64,000 nucleotides of DNA from Chitinophagaceae bacterium (lineage in GTDB: Bacteria > Bacteroidota > Bacteroidia > Chitinophagales > Chitinophagaceae). The notes under the pieces are model-generated. The model made no database searches and was not told the origin of the DNA. It saw only the letters and a list, made by a program, of their open reading frames with translations. Below, in pieces: positions 18,009 to 28,049 of this stretch; positions within the stretch are counted from its first letter, which is position 1; each line of letters starts with the position of its first letter. The stretch lies in assembly GCA_947380605.1 (NCBI GenBank), contig CANCRO010000003.1, forward strand, positions 1-64,000, read 5' to 3'. Both the position numbers and the translations under genes were made by a program.

Positions 18009-19451
18009 ATGAAAAATGATAAATACGAAGTAGTAATTGGCCTGGAAGTGCATGCTCAATTGCAAACGAATAGCAAACTTTTTTGTGGGGATAGCACCTC
18101 TTTTGGTGCAGCACCCAATACCCATATTAGCCCCATTACTTTAGCTCACCCCGGCACCCTGCCCAGGATGAATAAAAAAGCTATCGAATTTGCCATTAAA
18201 CTGGGCTTAGCATTAAACTGCGAAATTGAACAGGAAAATTATTTTGCTCGCAAAAACTATTTTTATCCCGACCTTCCAAAAGGTTACCAAATAAGTCAGC
18301 ATACCACTCCGATCTGCAAAAATGGTGTTGTAAAAATAAACATCAATAATCAGCAACGCAGTGTTCAACTTAATCGAATCCATATTGAAGAAGATGCAGG
18401 AAAAAGTCTACATGATGTAGACGAAAATTATACCGCCATCGACCTAAACCGAGCCGGTGTACCCTTACTTGAAATTGTTAGTGAACCAGATCTCCATAGC
18501 AGCGAAGAAGCATTTGCCTATATCACTGAATTAAGACGCCTTGTTCGCTGGCTTGAAATATGTGATGGAAATATGGAAGAAGGTAGTATGCGATGTGATG
18601 CAAATATTTCAATTCGACTGAAAGGTGAAAAAAAATTAGGCACCCGAGTAGAAGTGAAAAATCTTAACAGTATTCGCAATGTAAAAAAAGCAATCGATCT
18701 AGAAGTAAATCGACTGATTGACATTGTTGAAAGTGGTGCATCCATCATTCAAGAAACAAGGAGCTTTGATGCCGATAATAATACTACTTTTTCTTTGCGC
18801 AGTAAAGAAGATGCAGATGACTATCGCTATTTTGCCGATCCCGATCTTACGCCATTTCATATTACCGATCAGTTTTTACAAGCAGTAAAGGATTCGCTTC
18901 CAGCACTTCCAGAAGCTTTAGAGATAAAGTATAAAGAAGTGTTTCAACTTGCTCCATATGATGCTCAGGTGATTTGTAGTGACAAGGCTTTAGTAAACTA
19001 TTTTGAGGAAATAATTAAATATACAACCAACTACAAAGCTGCTGTTAATTGGTTAATGGGTCCAATCAAATCCTATCTAAATGATCATTCTATTGAGTTG
19101 GAAGCCTTTCCGCTTAGTCCGGAAAAAACTGCTTCTTTAATTCAATTAGTGAATGATGGTAAAGTGAATTTTAGTATCGCCTCTACAAAAATTTTATCCG
19201 CACTCATTCAGGCACCTCAAAAAAATCCATTGGAGGTAGCTACAGAATTAAATCTACTTCAAGAAAGTAATAATGATTCTGTTGCTAACTGGGTTGATGA
19301 AGTAATCAATAAAATGCCTGATAAAGTAAAAGAATACCGAAGTGGAAAAAAAGGTCTTATCGGACTATTTGCAGGTGAAGTGAAAAAATTGAGTAAAGGA
19401 AAAGCAGATATGAACGTAGTCAATAAATTATTAGCCGAAAAATTAAATTAA
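18009..19451 (+). CDS. gatB: Asp-tRNA(Asn)/Glu-tRNA(Gln) amidotransferase subunit B
   Basis: The kinase/tRNA-binding subunit of GatCAB, which converts Glu-tRNA(Gln) or Asp-tRNA(Asn) to the amide forms. The track start at 17973 is a GTG inside the last tandem-repeat unit; the ATG at 18009 (480 residues) begins the conserved YEVVIGLEVHAQL. Further family signatures are FYPDLPKGYQISQ, IHIEEDAGKS, DLNRAGVPLLEIVSEPD and GSMRCDANIS. The C-terminal YqeY-like tail ends in a KGKADMNVVNKLL segment. gatA and gatC are not nearby. The next gene follows after 8 nt. Confidence 0.96.
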   Translation: MKNDKYEVVIGLEVHAQLQTNSKLFCGDSTSFGAAPNTHISPITLAHPGTLPRMNKKAIEFAIKLGLALNCEIEQENYFARKNYFYPDLPKGYQISQHTTPICKNGVVKININNQQRSVQLNRIHIEEDAGKSLHDVDENYTAIDLNRAGVPLLEIVSEPDLHSSEEAFAYITELRRLVRWLEICDGNMEEGSMRCDANISIRLKGEKKLGTRVEVKNLNSIRNVKKAIDLEVNRLIDIVESGASIIQETRSFDADNNTTFSLRSKEDADDYRYFADPDLTPFHITDQFLQAVKDSLPALPEALEIKYKEVFQLAPYDAQVICSDKALVNYFEEIIKYTTNYKAAVNWLMGPIKSYLNDHSIELEAFPLSPEKTASLIQLVNDGKVNFSIASTKILSALIQAPQKNPLEVATELNLLQESNNDSVANWVDEVINKMPDKVKEYRSGKKGLIGLFAGEVKKLSKGKADMNVVNKLLAEKLN

Positions 19452-19459
19452 TTCTCGAA

Positions 19460-20584
19460 ATGAAAAAAATTTTAGTACTCCTTACCAGCCTTGTTTTTTT
19501 ATTTTCTTGTAGTCCTTCTGTTCAAAAAGGTCAGTTTACCGTTACTGGAGAACTAAAAAATACCCCTGACCAACAGATCTATTTAGAAGAACTATATTTT
19601 AGTCAAAAAGATCCTGCTGTGCTTGATACTGCTGAAATTAAAAATGGCAAATTTTCATTGACTGCATTAGCCCCTGAAGAAGGCCTATATCGTTTGCGAC
19701 TTGAAAAAAGCCAAGCTGCCTTTATTTTTATCAATGATCAACCATCCATTCCGTTTTCTGCTGATTTAAATTCACTTTCAATCGAGAATGCAATGTTTAG
19801 TACTCAAGCGAATTATTTACTTAGAACATTCATGGCAGATATAGAAAAGCAAAGAAAAGAGCTGGAAGATAAAGCTTCCATTCTTCAACAATACAAAAAT
19901 CCGCTACCATCCGACAGTATGTATCTAGCAATGCAAGGAGATATTGTAAGTAAACAAGCTAAATTTCAACAATCCATTCTTCGCTATTTAGATACAACTA
20001 GCAATGCAGTAATGGCATTATTTAGTTTAGGCTATACTCGGGATATTGAGCCTGAAAAAATTGAAATAGCTATTGGCGGATTAACTAAACGTTTCCCGAC
20101 TAATCAAGCAATCGCTACCATCGTGGCTCAATACAAACAATTAATTGTCCAGAATAAATCATTACCTAAAGTAGGTGGAATGGCTCCTGAAATTACGATG
20201 GTAGATACTAGTGGTAAGCCTTTTTCTTTAAGCATGCTCCGTGGAAAATACGTACTTGTTGATTTTTGGGCAAGCTGGTGTGGTCCTTGTAGAGGCGAAA
20301 ATCCAAATGTTGTGAAAGCCTATAATGAGTTTAAAAATAAAAATTTTACTGTCTTAGGCGTTTCACTTGATAAAGAAAAAGCGCAATGGACAAAGGCGAT
20401 AGTAGAAGATAATCTTACTTGGTATCATATCAGTGATTTAAAATATTGGAGTAGTGCCGCTGTTGCTCTCTATGGAATTGAAGGGATTCCTTATAATGTT
20501 TTAGTTGATCCGCAGGGTAAAATTATTGCGACTAATTTAAGAGAAAATGATTTACACATCAAGTTGCAAGAATTAATAAAATAA
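19460..20584 (+). CDS. TlpA-like thioredoxin lipoprotein with N-terminal DUF4369-like domain
   Basis: A 374-residue predicted lipoprotein with lipobox LVFLFSC. The first half resembles the DUF4369 beta domain (FTVTGELKNTPDQQIYLEEL). The second half is a TlpA/AhpC-type thioredoxin fold with the redox pair Cys274/Cys277 in FWASWCGPCRGENP, and a cis-Pro in GIEGIPYNVLVD. Such proteins are abundant in Bacteroidota and reduce periplasmic disulfides. It lies 8 nt after gatB, probably transcribed with it but functionally unrelated. Confidence 0.87.
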   Translation: MKKILVLLTSLVFLFSCSPSVQKGQFTVTGELKNTPDQQIYLEELYFSQKDPAVLDTAEIKNGKFSLTALAPEEGLYRLRLEKSQAAFIFINDQPSIPFSADLNSLSIENAMFSTQANYLLRTFMADIEKQRKELEDKASILQQYKNPLPSDSMYLAMQGDIVSKQAKFQQSILRYLDTTSNAVMALFSLGYTRDIEPEKIEIAIGGLTKRFPTNQAIATIVAQYKQLIVQNKSLPKVGGMAPEITMVDTSGKPFSLSMLRGKYVLVDFWASWCGPCRGENPNVVKAYNEFKNKNFTVLGVSLDKEKAQWTKAIVEDNLTWYHISDLKYWSSAAVALYGIEGIPYNVLVDPQGKIIATNLRENDLHIKLQELIK

Positions 20585-20638
20585 ATACTACCAATAATTT
20601 ATTAATCCCCTTAGCTCCAGAATATTAAAAATATCAAC

Positions 20639-22960
20639 CTATTTTTTTCGCAGATTTAATAATAATACAGGCAGTAAAACAAGGTTTGTAATCGTAGCTA
20701 CCAATAAGGTAACTGAAGTTAGCCAACCTAAAGCAATGGTTCCACCAAAGCTGCTAAAACAAAATATAATAAATCCTGCTATTAAAACTAAAGAAGTATA
20801 AACAATACTAAGCCCCGTATTTTGAATCGTTGCCGTTACCGTTGCAGGAATATCATTTCCGTAGGCAGGTAACTCTTGCTTGTAATTTACTAGAAAGCGA
20901 ATCGTAATATCAATGGCTATTCCTAATGCCACACTAAAGACTAGTACGGTTGAAGGTTTAAGCGGAACCCCCACCCAGCCCATTATTCCAGCAGTTATCA
21001 CCAAAGGAATCAAGTTAGGAATTAAAGAGCAAAGTAAAATTCTTGCCGATTTAAATAAATAAAGCATACAAAGTGATATCAGCAAAAACGCCCAAGCTAT
21101 ACTCTCTTTCAAACCGCTAATAATAAAGCTGCTACCTTCTAAAAAAGTAATACTCGTTCCAGTTAACTGCACTTTAAATAAGCTAGTGTCAAATAATTGA
21201 TTGGCTCTTTCATTGATACCATTTAAAACAATTGGTAACTGCTTGGTACCAAGGTCTGCCATATTCACACTGATACGAGTGGTTTGTCGAGCGCTATCAA
21301 TAAAAGAAGATAGCATCTTTGAAAAATTATTTTTTCTCCCACTATCATTTTTGTTTGGACGTAAATACTCTCCTACAAAAGCACCGTCAAAGCTATTGGG
21401 TAATCGGTAATTCGTAGAGTCGCCTTCATAAAAAGCCTGCTTAGCAAATTTTAATCCTTCAGCAAGACTTAGTGGCCGACTCATATCTTTTTGAGCAGCT
21501 ATATATTGGGAGAAGGAGTCAACTTTTTCAAAAACTGAAAGCGCGCGCATCCCACTTAATCCATTTCGCTTTTTTGTATCCACCACAATCTCTAATGGCA
21601 TTACTCCCTTAAAGTTTTTTTCAAAAAACTTCATATCCGTATATATTTTATCCGTCTTCGGTAAATCATCGACAATAAAAGCTACTGTGTTTAACTTAAA
21701 AATTCCAACAATAGAAAATGCCACTACAAATCCTGTAATAATATAGACTGGCTTTTGATGATGAACCACCCATTTTTCTATTTTCAATAAAAAACTAGTC
21801 AGCCATTTATTGTCAAGATACTTAGTATGTGCAGGCTTAGGAGCTGGTAAATAACTCAATGCGGCGGGTAATAAAATAAAGGAAATCACAAAAATCAACA
21901 TGATGCTAATTCCCGCTACCACTCCAAATTCTTGCAATACAGCACTTTTAGTAAGTGCAAAAACTGCAAATCCAATAGCTGCTGAAATATTACAAAACAA
22001 GGTGACCACTCCCATTTTACTAACCATATCTATTAGTGATTGGTTTTTGTCTCTGCTGCTCAAAAAGGAACTATGATACTTATTGATAAAATAAATACAA
22101 TTGGGAATTCCGATTACCACTACCAGGGGCGGTGTTAATGCCGTTAGCAAACTTATTTTATACCCGCACAACTGCAATACCCCTAGACTCCAAATTACTC
22201 CGAGTATCACCACTAATAATGAAAGCAGCATCGTACTGAAAGAACGAAAAAATAGTAATAAAATTAAAGCGCTTAATAATAAAGAGCCAATTAAAAATAT
22301 TTTCATTTCTTTTTGTAATCTATCGGCTACTACCGTTCTTATTAGCGGTAGTCCGCTGAGATGAACTTCGATTTTAGTATTTTTTTCAAAATCATTAGCT
22401 GCCTTTGTAATATCCATCACAATTTTTGAGCGCTTTGGAGAATTGAGCGAATCTCTATTAATTCTTACCCCCATTAAATATGCATGGGTTTGAGTATTGT
22501 ATAAAAGAGAATTATAAAAGGGGAGATTCAAAAATATTTTACTCGCAGAATCAAGTGCTGTTTGAGTTTCAATACCATCTGCAAATATTTTAACCGCATT
22601 TAACTTCTCGGTTACCGAATCTTTTTGAAGATTAATAGAAGTAGGAACACTCAATACATCCTCTACATCTGCTACTTTCTTTAATTGCTTTTGTAAAAGA
22701 TTGTAAGCAGAAAAAGTATTCAAATCAAAAAAATGATCGGTTTGAATACCTAGGACTAACACGTTACCATCATCACCAAATTTTTCTCTGAATAACTTAT
22801 ACTCCTGGTATTTGGGATTGTCAATTGGAATTGCTTTAGCAAATTCATAACTCAGTTTAACTTTACTAGCAAAAAATCCCATTATGCCAGTAACAACAAA
22901 TAATATTATTAATAAGGGTAATCGGTTTTTAATTACTAGGGTTCCTAAGCGTTTCCACAT
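20639..22960 (-). CDS. RND/MMPL-family transporter
   Basis: A 773-residue inner-membrane exporter. The start was moved from the TTG at 22990 to the ATG at 22960 (MWKRLGTLVIKNR). The architecture is duplicated: one helix near the start, a periplasmic domain, a five-helix block (about 215-370), a second helix near 405, a second periplasmic domain, and a second five-helix block to the end. This is the 12-TM MMPL/HpnN-like pattern. There is no membrane-fusion partner nearby, so it probably moves lipids or hydrophobic compounds alone; the substrate is unknown. Confidence 0.82.
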   Translation of the reverse strand: MWKRLGTLVIKNRLPLLIILFVVTGIMGFFASKVKLSYEFAKAIPIDNPKYQEYKLFREKFGDDGNVLVLGIQTDHFFDLNTFSAYNLLQKQLKKVADVEDVLSVPTSINLQKDSVTEKLNAVKIFADGIETQTALDSASKIFLNLPFYNSLLYNTQTHAYLMGVRINRDSLNSPKRSKIVMDITKAANDFEKNTKIEVHLSGLPLIRTVVADRLQKEMKIFLIGSLLLSALILLLFFRSFSTMLLSLLVVILGVIWSLGVLQLCGYKISLLTALTPPLVVVIGIPNCIYFINKYHSSFLSSRDKNQSLIDMVSKMGVVTLFCNISAAIGFAVFALTKSAVLQEFGVVAGISIMLIFVISFILLPAALSYLPAPKPAHTKYLDNKWLTSFLLKIEKWVVHHQKPVYIITGFVVAFSIVGIFKLNTVAFIVDDLPKTDKIYTDMKFFEKNFKGVMPLEIVVDTKKRNGLSGMRALSVFEKVDSFSQYIAAQKDMSRPLSLAEGLKFAKQAFYEGDSTNYRLPNSFDGAFVGEYLRPNKNDSGRKNNFSKMLSSFIDSARQTTRISVNMADLGTKQLPIVLNGINERANQLFDTSLFKVQLTGTSITFLEGSSFIISGLKESIAWAFLLISLCMLYLFKSARILLCSLIPNLIPLVITAGIMGWVGVPLKPSTVLVFSVALGIAIDITIRFLVNYKQELPAYGNDIPATVTATIQNTGLSIVYTSLVLIAGFIIFCFSSFGGTIALGWLTSVTLLVATITNLVLLPVLLLNLRKK

Positions 22961-23294
22961 ATTTAACTGATTGGTGATATAGTTTTGCAAAGAAAAACTA
23001 TTTAATTGAATTGATTTAAATGGATTTTATATAGAATTCTTGAATTTGATTATTAGTCTGATAAAATATTTAAAAGAAGCCGGCATTTGCTAGGTTATTT
23101 GATGGGATATTTTGAAATTTTTTCATAATTCCAAAAAAACGCTGATAGTGTCAAATTCAATCCTTAAAACCTTAGGAATTCGGACTAATTAAATCTATAA
23201 TCAATTATCCTATGAGCAGAGCAGCTGAATGTTTCCTATTTTTACTGTCGATTAAGATCACCCAATCATAAAATTCTGCTGAAGATTTAGCGCC
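22961..23294. other. Gene-free divergent region between the MMPL transporter and recO
   Basis: 334 bp of AT-rich DNA. I see no ORF, clear hairpin or good TAnnTTTG match. It presumably holds the two divergent promoters. Confidence 0.5.
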
Positions 23295-24026
23295 ATGACG
23301 CATAAAACAAAAGGAATCGTTTTAAGAACCATCAAATATGGTGAAACAAGCTTAGTAGTAACGGTGTTTACCGAGCTTTTCGGCCTACAAACCTATATGG
23401 TAAATGGGGTAAGGACTGCTAAAAAATCTTCTGCCAAAGCAAATCATTTTCAACCTGGCGCTATTTTAGATTTGGTGGTTTACCATAGCGATCAAAAATC
23501 GATGCAACGAATAAAAGAATTTAAATGGGACTTTTTATTCCAAGAAGTCTTGAGTGACGTTATTAAAAATAGTCTTGCCCTCTATATTGTAGAACTGTTA
23601 CAAAAATGCTTGAAACAACCAGAACAAAATACTTCTCTATTTCATTTTTGCGAAGATATTTTAATACAACTAGACTCGGCTGAAAAGGAAGTGACTGCGA
23701 ACTTTGCTTTGTACTTTTCACTTCAATTGCCACAATTTTTCGGATTCAAGATGAATGACAATTACGAAGACGAATTAACCATTTTAGATTTAGAAGAAGG
23801 CAATTTCGTGGCAAGAAATCCAGAACATCCACATTTTATTGAAGGAAAATATGCTGAAATTACCTCTCAGCTTTTAAAAGCAATGCACCCGGATGAATTA
23901 AATCAGTTTAAATTTCACCAGGATACAAGAAGGGCCTTATTAGCGCATTACCTCATTTACTACGCTCTCCACATCACCGATTTTGGACAAATGAAAACAC
24001 TGGCGATTTTACAAGAAGTTTTTTAA
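23295..24026 (+). CDS. recO: DNA repair protein RecO
   Basis: A 243-residue RecF-pathway mediator that helps load RecA onto SSB-coated single-stranded DNA. The N-terminal OB fold begins THKTKGIVLRTIKYGETSLVVTVFTE, and the helical C-terminal domain follows. The zinc-finger Cys residues of some RecO proteins are absent, which I believe is common in Bacteroidota. It is convergent with the amidohydrolase gene, 2 nt apart. Confidence 0.9.
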   Translation: MTHKTKGIVLRTIKYGETSLVVTVFTELFGLQTYMVNGVRTAKKSSAKANHFQPGAILDLVVYHSDQKSMQRIKEFKWDFLFQEVLSDVIKNSLALYIVELLQKCLKQPEQNTSLFHFCEDILIQLDSAEKEVTANFALYFSLQLPQFFGFKMNDNYEDELTILDLEEGNFVARNPEHPHFIEGKYAEITSQLLKAMHPDELNQFKFHQDTRRALLAHYLIYYALHITDFGQMKTLAILQEVF

Positions 24027-24028
24027 TG

Positions 24029-25216
24029 CTATACTATTCGTTTGGCGGAGGACTGTTGATTTAGCTGAAGCGATTGACTATTTTCTATCAAAACAATTCC
24101 AGGCTTTTTGCCTTTTTCAAAACTTCCTACCAACGAATCAAGTTGCAAGGCCTTGGCACCATTGATGGTTGCCCATTGTAAAAGAGTAGACAATGGAATA
24201 TCAAGATTACTAGAAAGCTGAATGGTTTTTAGCTCTTCTAAAATATTCAACTGGTGATTGCTTGCAAGACTATCTGTACCTATGGCAATATTGCAATTAC
24301 TATTCATCAGCATTTGAATGGGAGGAGTTTTTTTCTCGATATACTGATTGGCATTTATACAAATGCAATGACTAAATAATGACTGTTGATTTTCTGAAAA
24401 TTTATTCAAAAAATCAAGATCGCTTTCATTGGTAAAAGTATTATGAACTGATAATATCGATTGTTGCTTATCAAAATACGGAAGCCAACTTTGAAAACTC
24501 GATTTGCCAGTAGGCTCAAAAGAAGTAATATCGATTCCGAAATTTTTATAGAGTGATAAGAATCCGCCTTCCTTAGCTAAATAAAGTTGATCCTCGGCAG
24601 CACATTCCTGGTTATGAATGGTAATTAACTGCCCTGCAGTATTTTCATTAAGCAAATGAAATAGATTTTTGGAAACACTGTAGGGTGCATGAGGAGAAAG
24701 GGTTGCAGGATGAGAAGGGAGTTCATTTTTGAATTGTTCAAATACCAATTTCATCGCGTCTAATCTAGAATTTGCCGCCTCACCTACAAATCCGCTTACC
24801 TCGATAAAATTATGCCATAAGAGTTTGCTTGATTGCTTTACAGCAATAGAATCCATCGAATTGCAAATGTCACCCACCGCTACAACGCCCGATTGGTACA
24901 TTTTCCTATCTGCTTCCTCCATTGCTTCCAGCTGCTGCTCATTTCCCTTAGATCGACCAGTCATTACCTGCTGTACAAAGTCTACCAGGCCTGTATTTTC
25001 TGGAATCCTTCCTTTTAAATGACTTAATTCAAGATGACAATGCGCATTTACAAAACCAGGACTAATCATACCGTTTAATTCCTCAATTCCATCGCCGGCA
25101 TCTTTGGTATTTACTAGGTCAATAATAACGCCAGACCTATCCGTAATTAACACAGCAGGCGCTGAAAGTATTTCATATCCGGTAAAAATATAGTCTGCTG
25201 TGAATTTTCTGTACAA
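24029..25216 (-). CDS. Amidohydrolase-family deaminase (aminodeoxyfutalosine deaminase-like?)
   Basis: A metal-dependent hydrolase of the cytosine-deaminase/SsnA branch. Motifs in order are HxH in PGFVNAHCHLELS, SPHAPYS, ITIHNQEC, SVHNTF and IGTDSLASNH, giving the metal ligands and catalytic Asp. No ATG precedes the conserved FTADYIFTGYEIL, so I chose the TTG at 25216 (395 residues). The track start at 25339, also a TTG, would add a hydrophobic leader not expected for a cytosolic enzyme. GLVDFV after the first motif resembles aminodeoxyfutalosine deaminases of the futalosine menaquinone route, but no mqn gene is in the window. The substrate is therefore uncertain. Confidence 0.7.
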   Translation of the reverse strand: MYRKFTADYIFTGYEILSAPAVLITDRSGVIIDLVNTKDAGDGIEELNGMISPGFVNAHCHLELSHLKGRIPENTGLVDFVQQVMTGRSKGNEQQLEAMEEADRKMYQSGVVAVGDICNSMDSIAVKQSSKLLWHNFIEVSGFVGEAANSRLDAMKLVFEQFKNELPSHPATLSPHAPYSVSKNLFHLLNENTAGQLITIHNQECAAEDQLYLAKEGGFLSLYKNFGIDITSFEPTGKSSFQSWLPYFDKQQSILSVHNTFTNESDLDFLNKFSENQQSLFSHCICINANQYIEKKTPPIQMLMNSNCNIAIGTDSLASNHQLNILEELKTIQLSSNLDIPLSTLLQWATINGAKALQLDSLVGSFEKGKKPGIVLIENSQSLQLNQQSSAKRIV

Positions 25217-25434
25217 AATGATTCGTTGATATAATGTAAATTTGCGGCTAATTATAAAAGCAATGCAATTTATAATTGCTAAAGTTCTTAAATAAAAAAT
25301 AAAAAGGCCAATAAAGATTAATAAAAATAATGGGGGCAATTGAATGAATCAGCTGTCATTTTTATTAAACGATTCAACCTATTAAGAAGATTTTTTAGCT
25401 CCTATTGTTAGCGCATAGGATTCAAAAATATATT

Positions 25435-26499
25435 ATGTTAGATAAATTAGATGCGATAAAAGGACGTTTTGACAATTTGGGAGTGGCATTAACCAATCCT
25501 GAAATTGTAAGTGACAATAAAAAATTTACTTCCATCAGTAAAGAATACCGCAGTTTAGAAAAAATTGTTCAGGCTAGAGATGCCTATGTTCGTTTATTGG
25601 ACGACATTGAATTCAACAAGGAAGTATTGAGTGGTGACGATGCAGAAATGAGAGATCTCGCCAAACAAGAATTACCAGTGTTGGATGAAAAGAAGGAAGC
25701 ATTAGAGAAAGCCCTGCGCAATATGCTTATTCCAAAAGATCCTTATGATGAAAAGAATGCCATTTTAGAAATAAGGGCTGGCACTGGAGGTGATGAAGCA
25801 TCCCTTTTTGCTGGAGACCTATTAAGAATGTATTTAAAATATTGTGAAAAAAAGGGTTGGAGAACTGCTTTACTTAGTGAAAGCGAAGGAACCGCAGGTG
25901 GCTATAAAGAAGTTCAGGTAGAAGTAGTAGGCGATGATGTATATGGTACTATGAAATTTGAAAGTGGTGTTCACCGGGTTCAAAGGGTACCTGATACTGA
26001 AGCCAGTGGTAGGGTTCACACGAGTGCGGCAACTGTTGCAGTAATGCCCGAAGCGGAAGAAGTGGATTTTGAACTAAAAGAAAGTGATGTAAAAATGGAA
26101 ACCGCTAGAAGTGGTGGAGCGGGTGGTCAAAATGTAAATAAGGTGGAAACAAAAGTGTTTTTAACCCACAAGCCAACAGGTATTGTAGTCATGTGTCAAA
26201 CTGAAAGGAGTCAGTTGGGTAACAAAGAAAAAGCAATGGACATGCTTAGGACTCGTCTGTATGATGAGGAGGTTCGTAAAGCAGAGGAAGCTATTGCCCA
26301 TAAAAGAAAAAGCTTGGTAAGCACCGGTGATAGAAGTGCTAAAATTAGAACCTATAATTTCCCTCAAGGCAGAGTGACCGATCACCGAATTGGACTTACG
26401 GTTTATAACTTAGATAATGTATTAAATGGTGAGGTTCAGGAGTTCATTGACGCCTTGCAATTTGCTGAAAATGCAGAAAAAATGGCAACCCCTAGTTAA
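25435..26499 (+). CDS. prfA: Peptide chain release factor 1
   Basis: Recognises UAA and UAG stop codons and triggers peptide release. The start was moved from the TTG at 25405 to the ATG at 25435 (354 residues, [16 protein letters not shown]), the usual start. The catalytic GGQ is at residues 230-232 in [12 protein letters not shown]. The stop-recognition region before it contains the conserved [18 protein letters not shown]. No programmed frameshift is present, which distinguishes it from many RF2 genes. Confidence 0.95.
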   Translation: MLDKLDAIKGRFDNLGVALTNPEIVSDNKKFTSISKEYRSLEKIVQARDAYVRLLDDIEFNKEVLSGDDAEMRDLAKQELPVLDEKKEALEKALRNMLIPKDPYDEKNAILEIRAGTGGDEASLFAGDLLRMYLKYCEKKGWRTALLSESEGTAGGYKEVQVEVVGDDVYGTMKFESGVHRVQRVPDTEASGRVHTSAATVAVMPEAEEVDFELKESDVKMETARSGGAGGQNVNKVETKVFLTHKPTGIVVMCQTERSQLGNKEKAMDMLRTRLYDEEVRKAEEAIAHKRKSLVSTGDRSAKIRTYNFPQGRVTDHRIGLTVYNLDNVLNGEVQEFIDALQFAENAEKMATPS

Positions 26500-27117
26500 A
26501 TTAGGGAGTCCAGGCCTTTATTGACCGATCTTAGACTAACCCCAAGTTGTCCTAAAACTTAGCCCTTTTTGCAAAAAGTATGCAGTCAACTGTAAATTTT
26601 TGTTAAAGCCAAATAAAATTTACAATTCTAATCCAACAGTTAATTGAAAATATTAACTTTATATCCATAGAATAAGAATTACATATATATTTTAATCTAA
26701 ATATATTGTTTAATTTCCTTATTTATAATAATATTTTAATTCAACTTTTTCACATAAGCAGTTAGTTTTGGTAAACGGCCCTTGTTTCTACAGGGGCTGA
26801 TTTTTTATATAGAAATAATTGATAGCGCTTCTCTTATTTGAATATTACTACTAATTCATTCTGAAAAAATTGATAGCTCGTCTTACTAAAACAGATCATA
26901 CTTCAGGTAATCATTAAACTATCTAGCTTCATTACATGGAGAAATACAACATTAAAAAAAAATGTTATGGAACTTATATTAATAGTTGATTTTGCTGATT
27001 TTATTAAAAAAGTAGTTGCCTGACAATCTATTCCTACAATGGTAAAAGAGTTTTACCTTTAACCCAATTTTAGAATCGAGCAATAAACATAGTTTATAAT
27101 ATATTTAATTTATTGAA
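26500..27117. other. 618-bp gene-free, very AT-rich region between prfA and tatC
   Basis: No plausible ORF on either strand. It holds one terminator-like hairpin (listed separately) and a segment near 26547-26565 (TTGTCCTAAAACTTAGCC) that almost matches one at 45730-45746. Otherwise I see only AT-rich sequence. It could encode a short untranslated RNA ending at the hairpin. Confidence 0.5.
26778..26806 (+). terminator. Terminator-like hairpin downstream of prfA
   Basis: Stem GCCCTTG / CAGGGGC (one G-T wobble) with a 6-nt loop, followed by TGATTTTTT. It lies 280 nt after the prfA stop, so it ends either a long prfA 3' UTR or a separate small RNA. Confidence 0.45.
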
Positions 27118-28008
27118 GTGGCTACAAGTGCATCAGAAAGAAAATCTTTCTTTAAAAGAATAAGTGGAAAGGAAAAAAATGAAGAGGAATCAGAAATGAC
27201 CTTTTTTGACCACATTGAAGAATTGCGTTGGCATATTATGCGTTCTATCATTGCCTGGTTAGTAGCAGCTATTGCAATTTTTGTATACATCGATTGGGTA
27301 TATGATAATATTATTTTAGCTCCCGCTAATAAAGACTTCTTTACTTATGGAGCCCTTTGTCGCTTTGGTAACTGGCTTCACCTAGGAGATAGTCTCTGTA
27401 TGCCTCCTGTTAAAATTGATTTTCAGGTTACCACTGTAAATGGAACTTTTACCTCTGCCATCTCCATTGCGATGATAGGAGGAATCATTGCAGCCTTTCC
27501 CTATATATTTTGGGAGGTATGGCGCTTCATAAAACCTGCTTTATCTCCCAAAGAAAGAAGATACGGCACTGGAAGTATTTTTTGGGTTTCCCTATGCTTC
27601 TTTACTGGCGCAGCTTTCGGCTATTTTTTGTTAGCCCCTTTTACCTTTAACTTTTTAGCCAGTTTTTCTTTAGGGAAAACTGGTATGATTGTCTATCGCC
27701 CAGCAATAGATGATTATATTGATAGTCTCACTAACTTAATGTTAGGTTGTGGAATTGCTTTTGAATTGCCTGTACTATCCTATGTACTCGCAAAAATTGG
27801 ATTGATTACGGGAAGCTTTTTAAAAAAATATTTCAAATTCGCTTTCGTAATCATACTGGTAGTAGCAGCGATTATTACCCCTTCTCCAGACTGGACCAGC
27901 CAATTTTTAGTGGCCCTTCCGCTATTGTTACTTTACTGGATAAGTATCCTTTTAGCTACTCGAGTGGAAAAGAAAAGAAAGAAAGATGAAGAAAAAGAAT
28001 GGAGCTAA
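27118..28008 (+). CDS. tatC: Sec-independent protein translocase TatC
   Basis: The core receptor of the twin-arginine translocase in the inner membrane. Up to 296 residues with six hydrophobic segments. Signatures are MTFFDHIEELRWHIMRS at the first helix, FPYIFWEVWRFIKPALSPKERR in the first cytoplasmic loop, and FELPVLSYVLAKIGLI. The start is uncertain: GTG at 27118 gives a charged 26-residue leader, and the first ATG (27196) starts right at the conserved part. A loop of about 45 residues between TM1 and TM2, with two Cys, is longer than in E. coli. No tatA/tatB gene is adjacent. Confidence 0.88.
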   Translation: MATSASERKSFFKRISGKEKNEEESEMTFFDHIEELRWHIMRSIIAWLVAAIAIFVYIDWVYDNIILAPANKDFFTYGALCRFGNWLHLGDSLCMPPVKIDFQVTTVNGTFTSAISIAMIGGIIAAFPYIFWEVWRFIKPALSPKERRYGTGSIFWVSLCFFTGAAFGYFLLAPFTFNFLASFSLGKTGMIVYRPAIDDYIDSLTNLMLGCGIAFELPVLSYVLAKIGLITGSFLKKYFKFAFVIILVVAAIITPSPDWTSQFLVALPLLLLYWISILLATRVEKKRKKDEEKEWS

Positions 28009-28049
28009 TATTAAATAATCACGAATAACTAATTTATAATTATAAAAAA

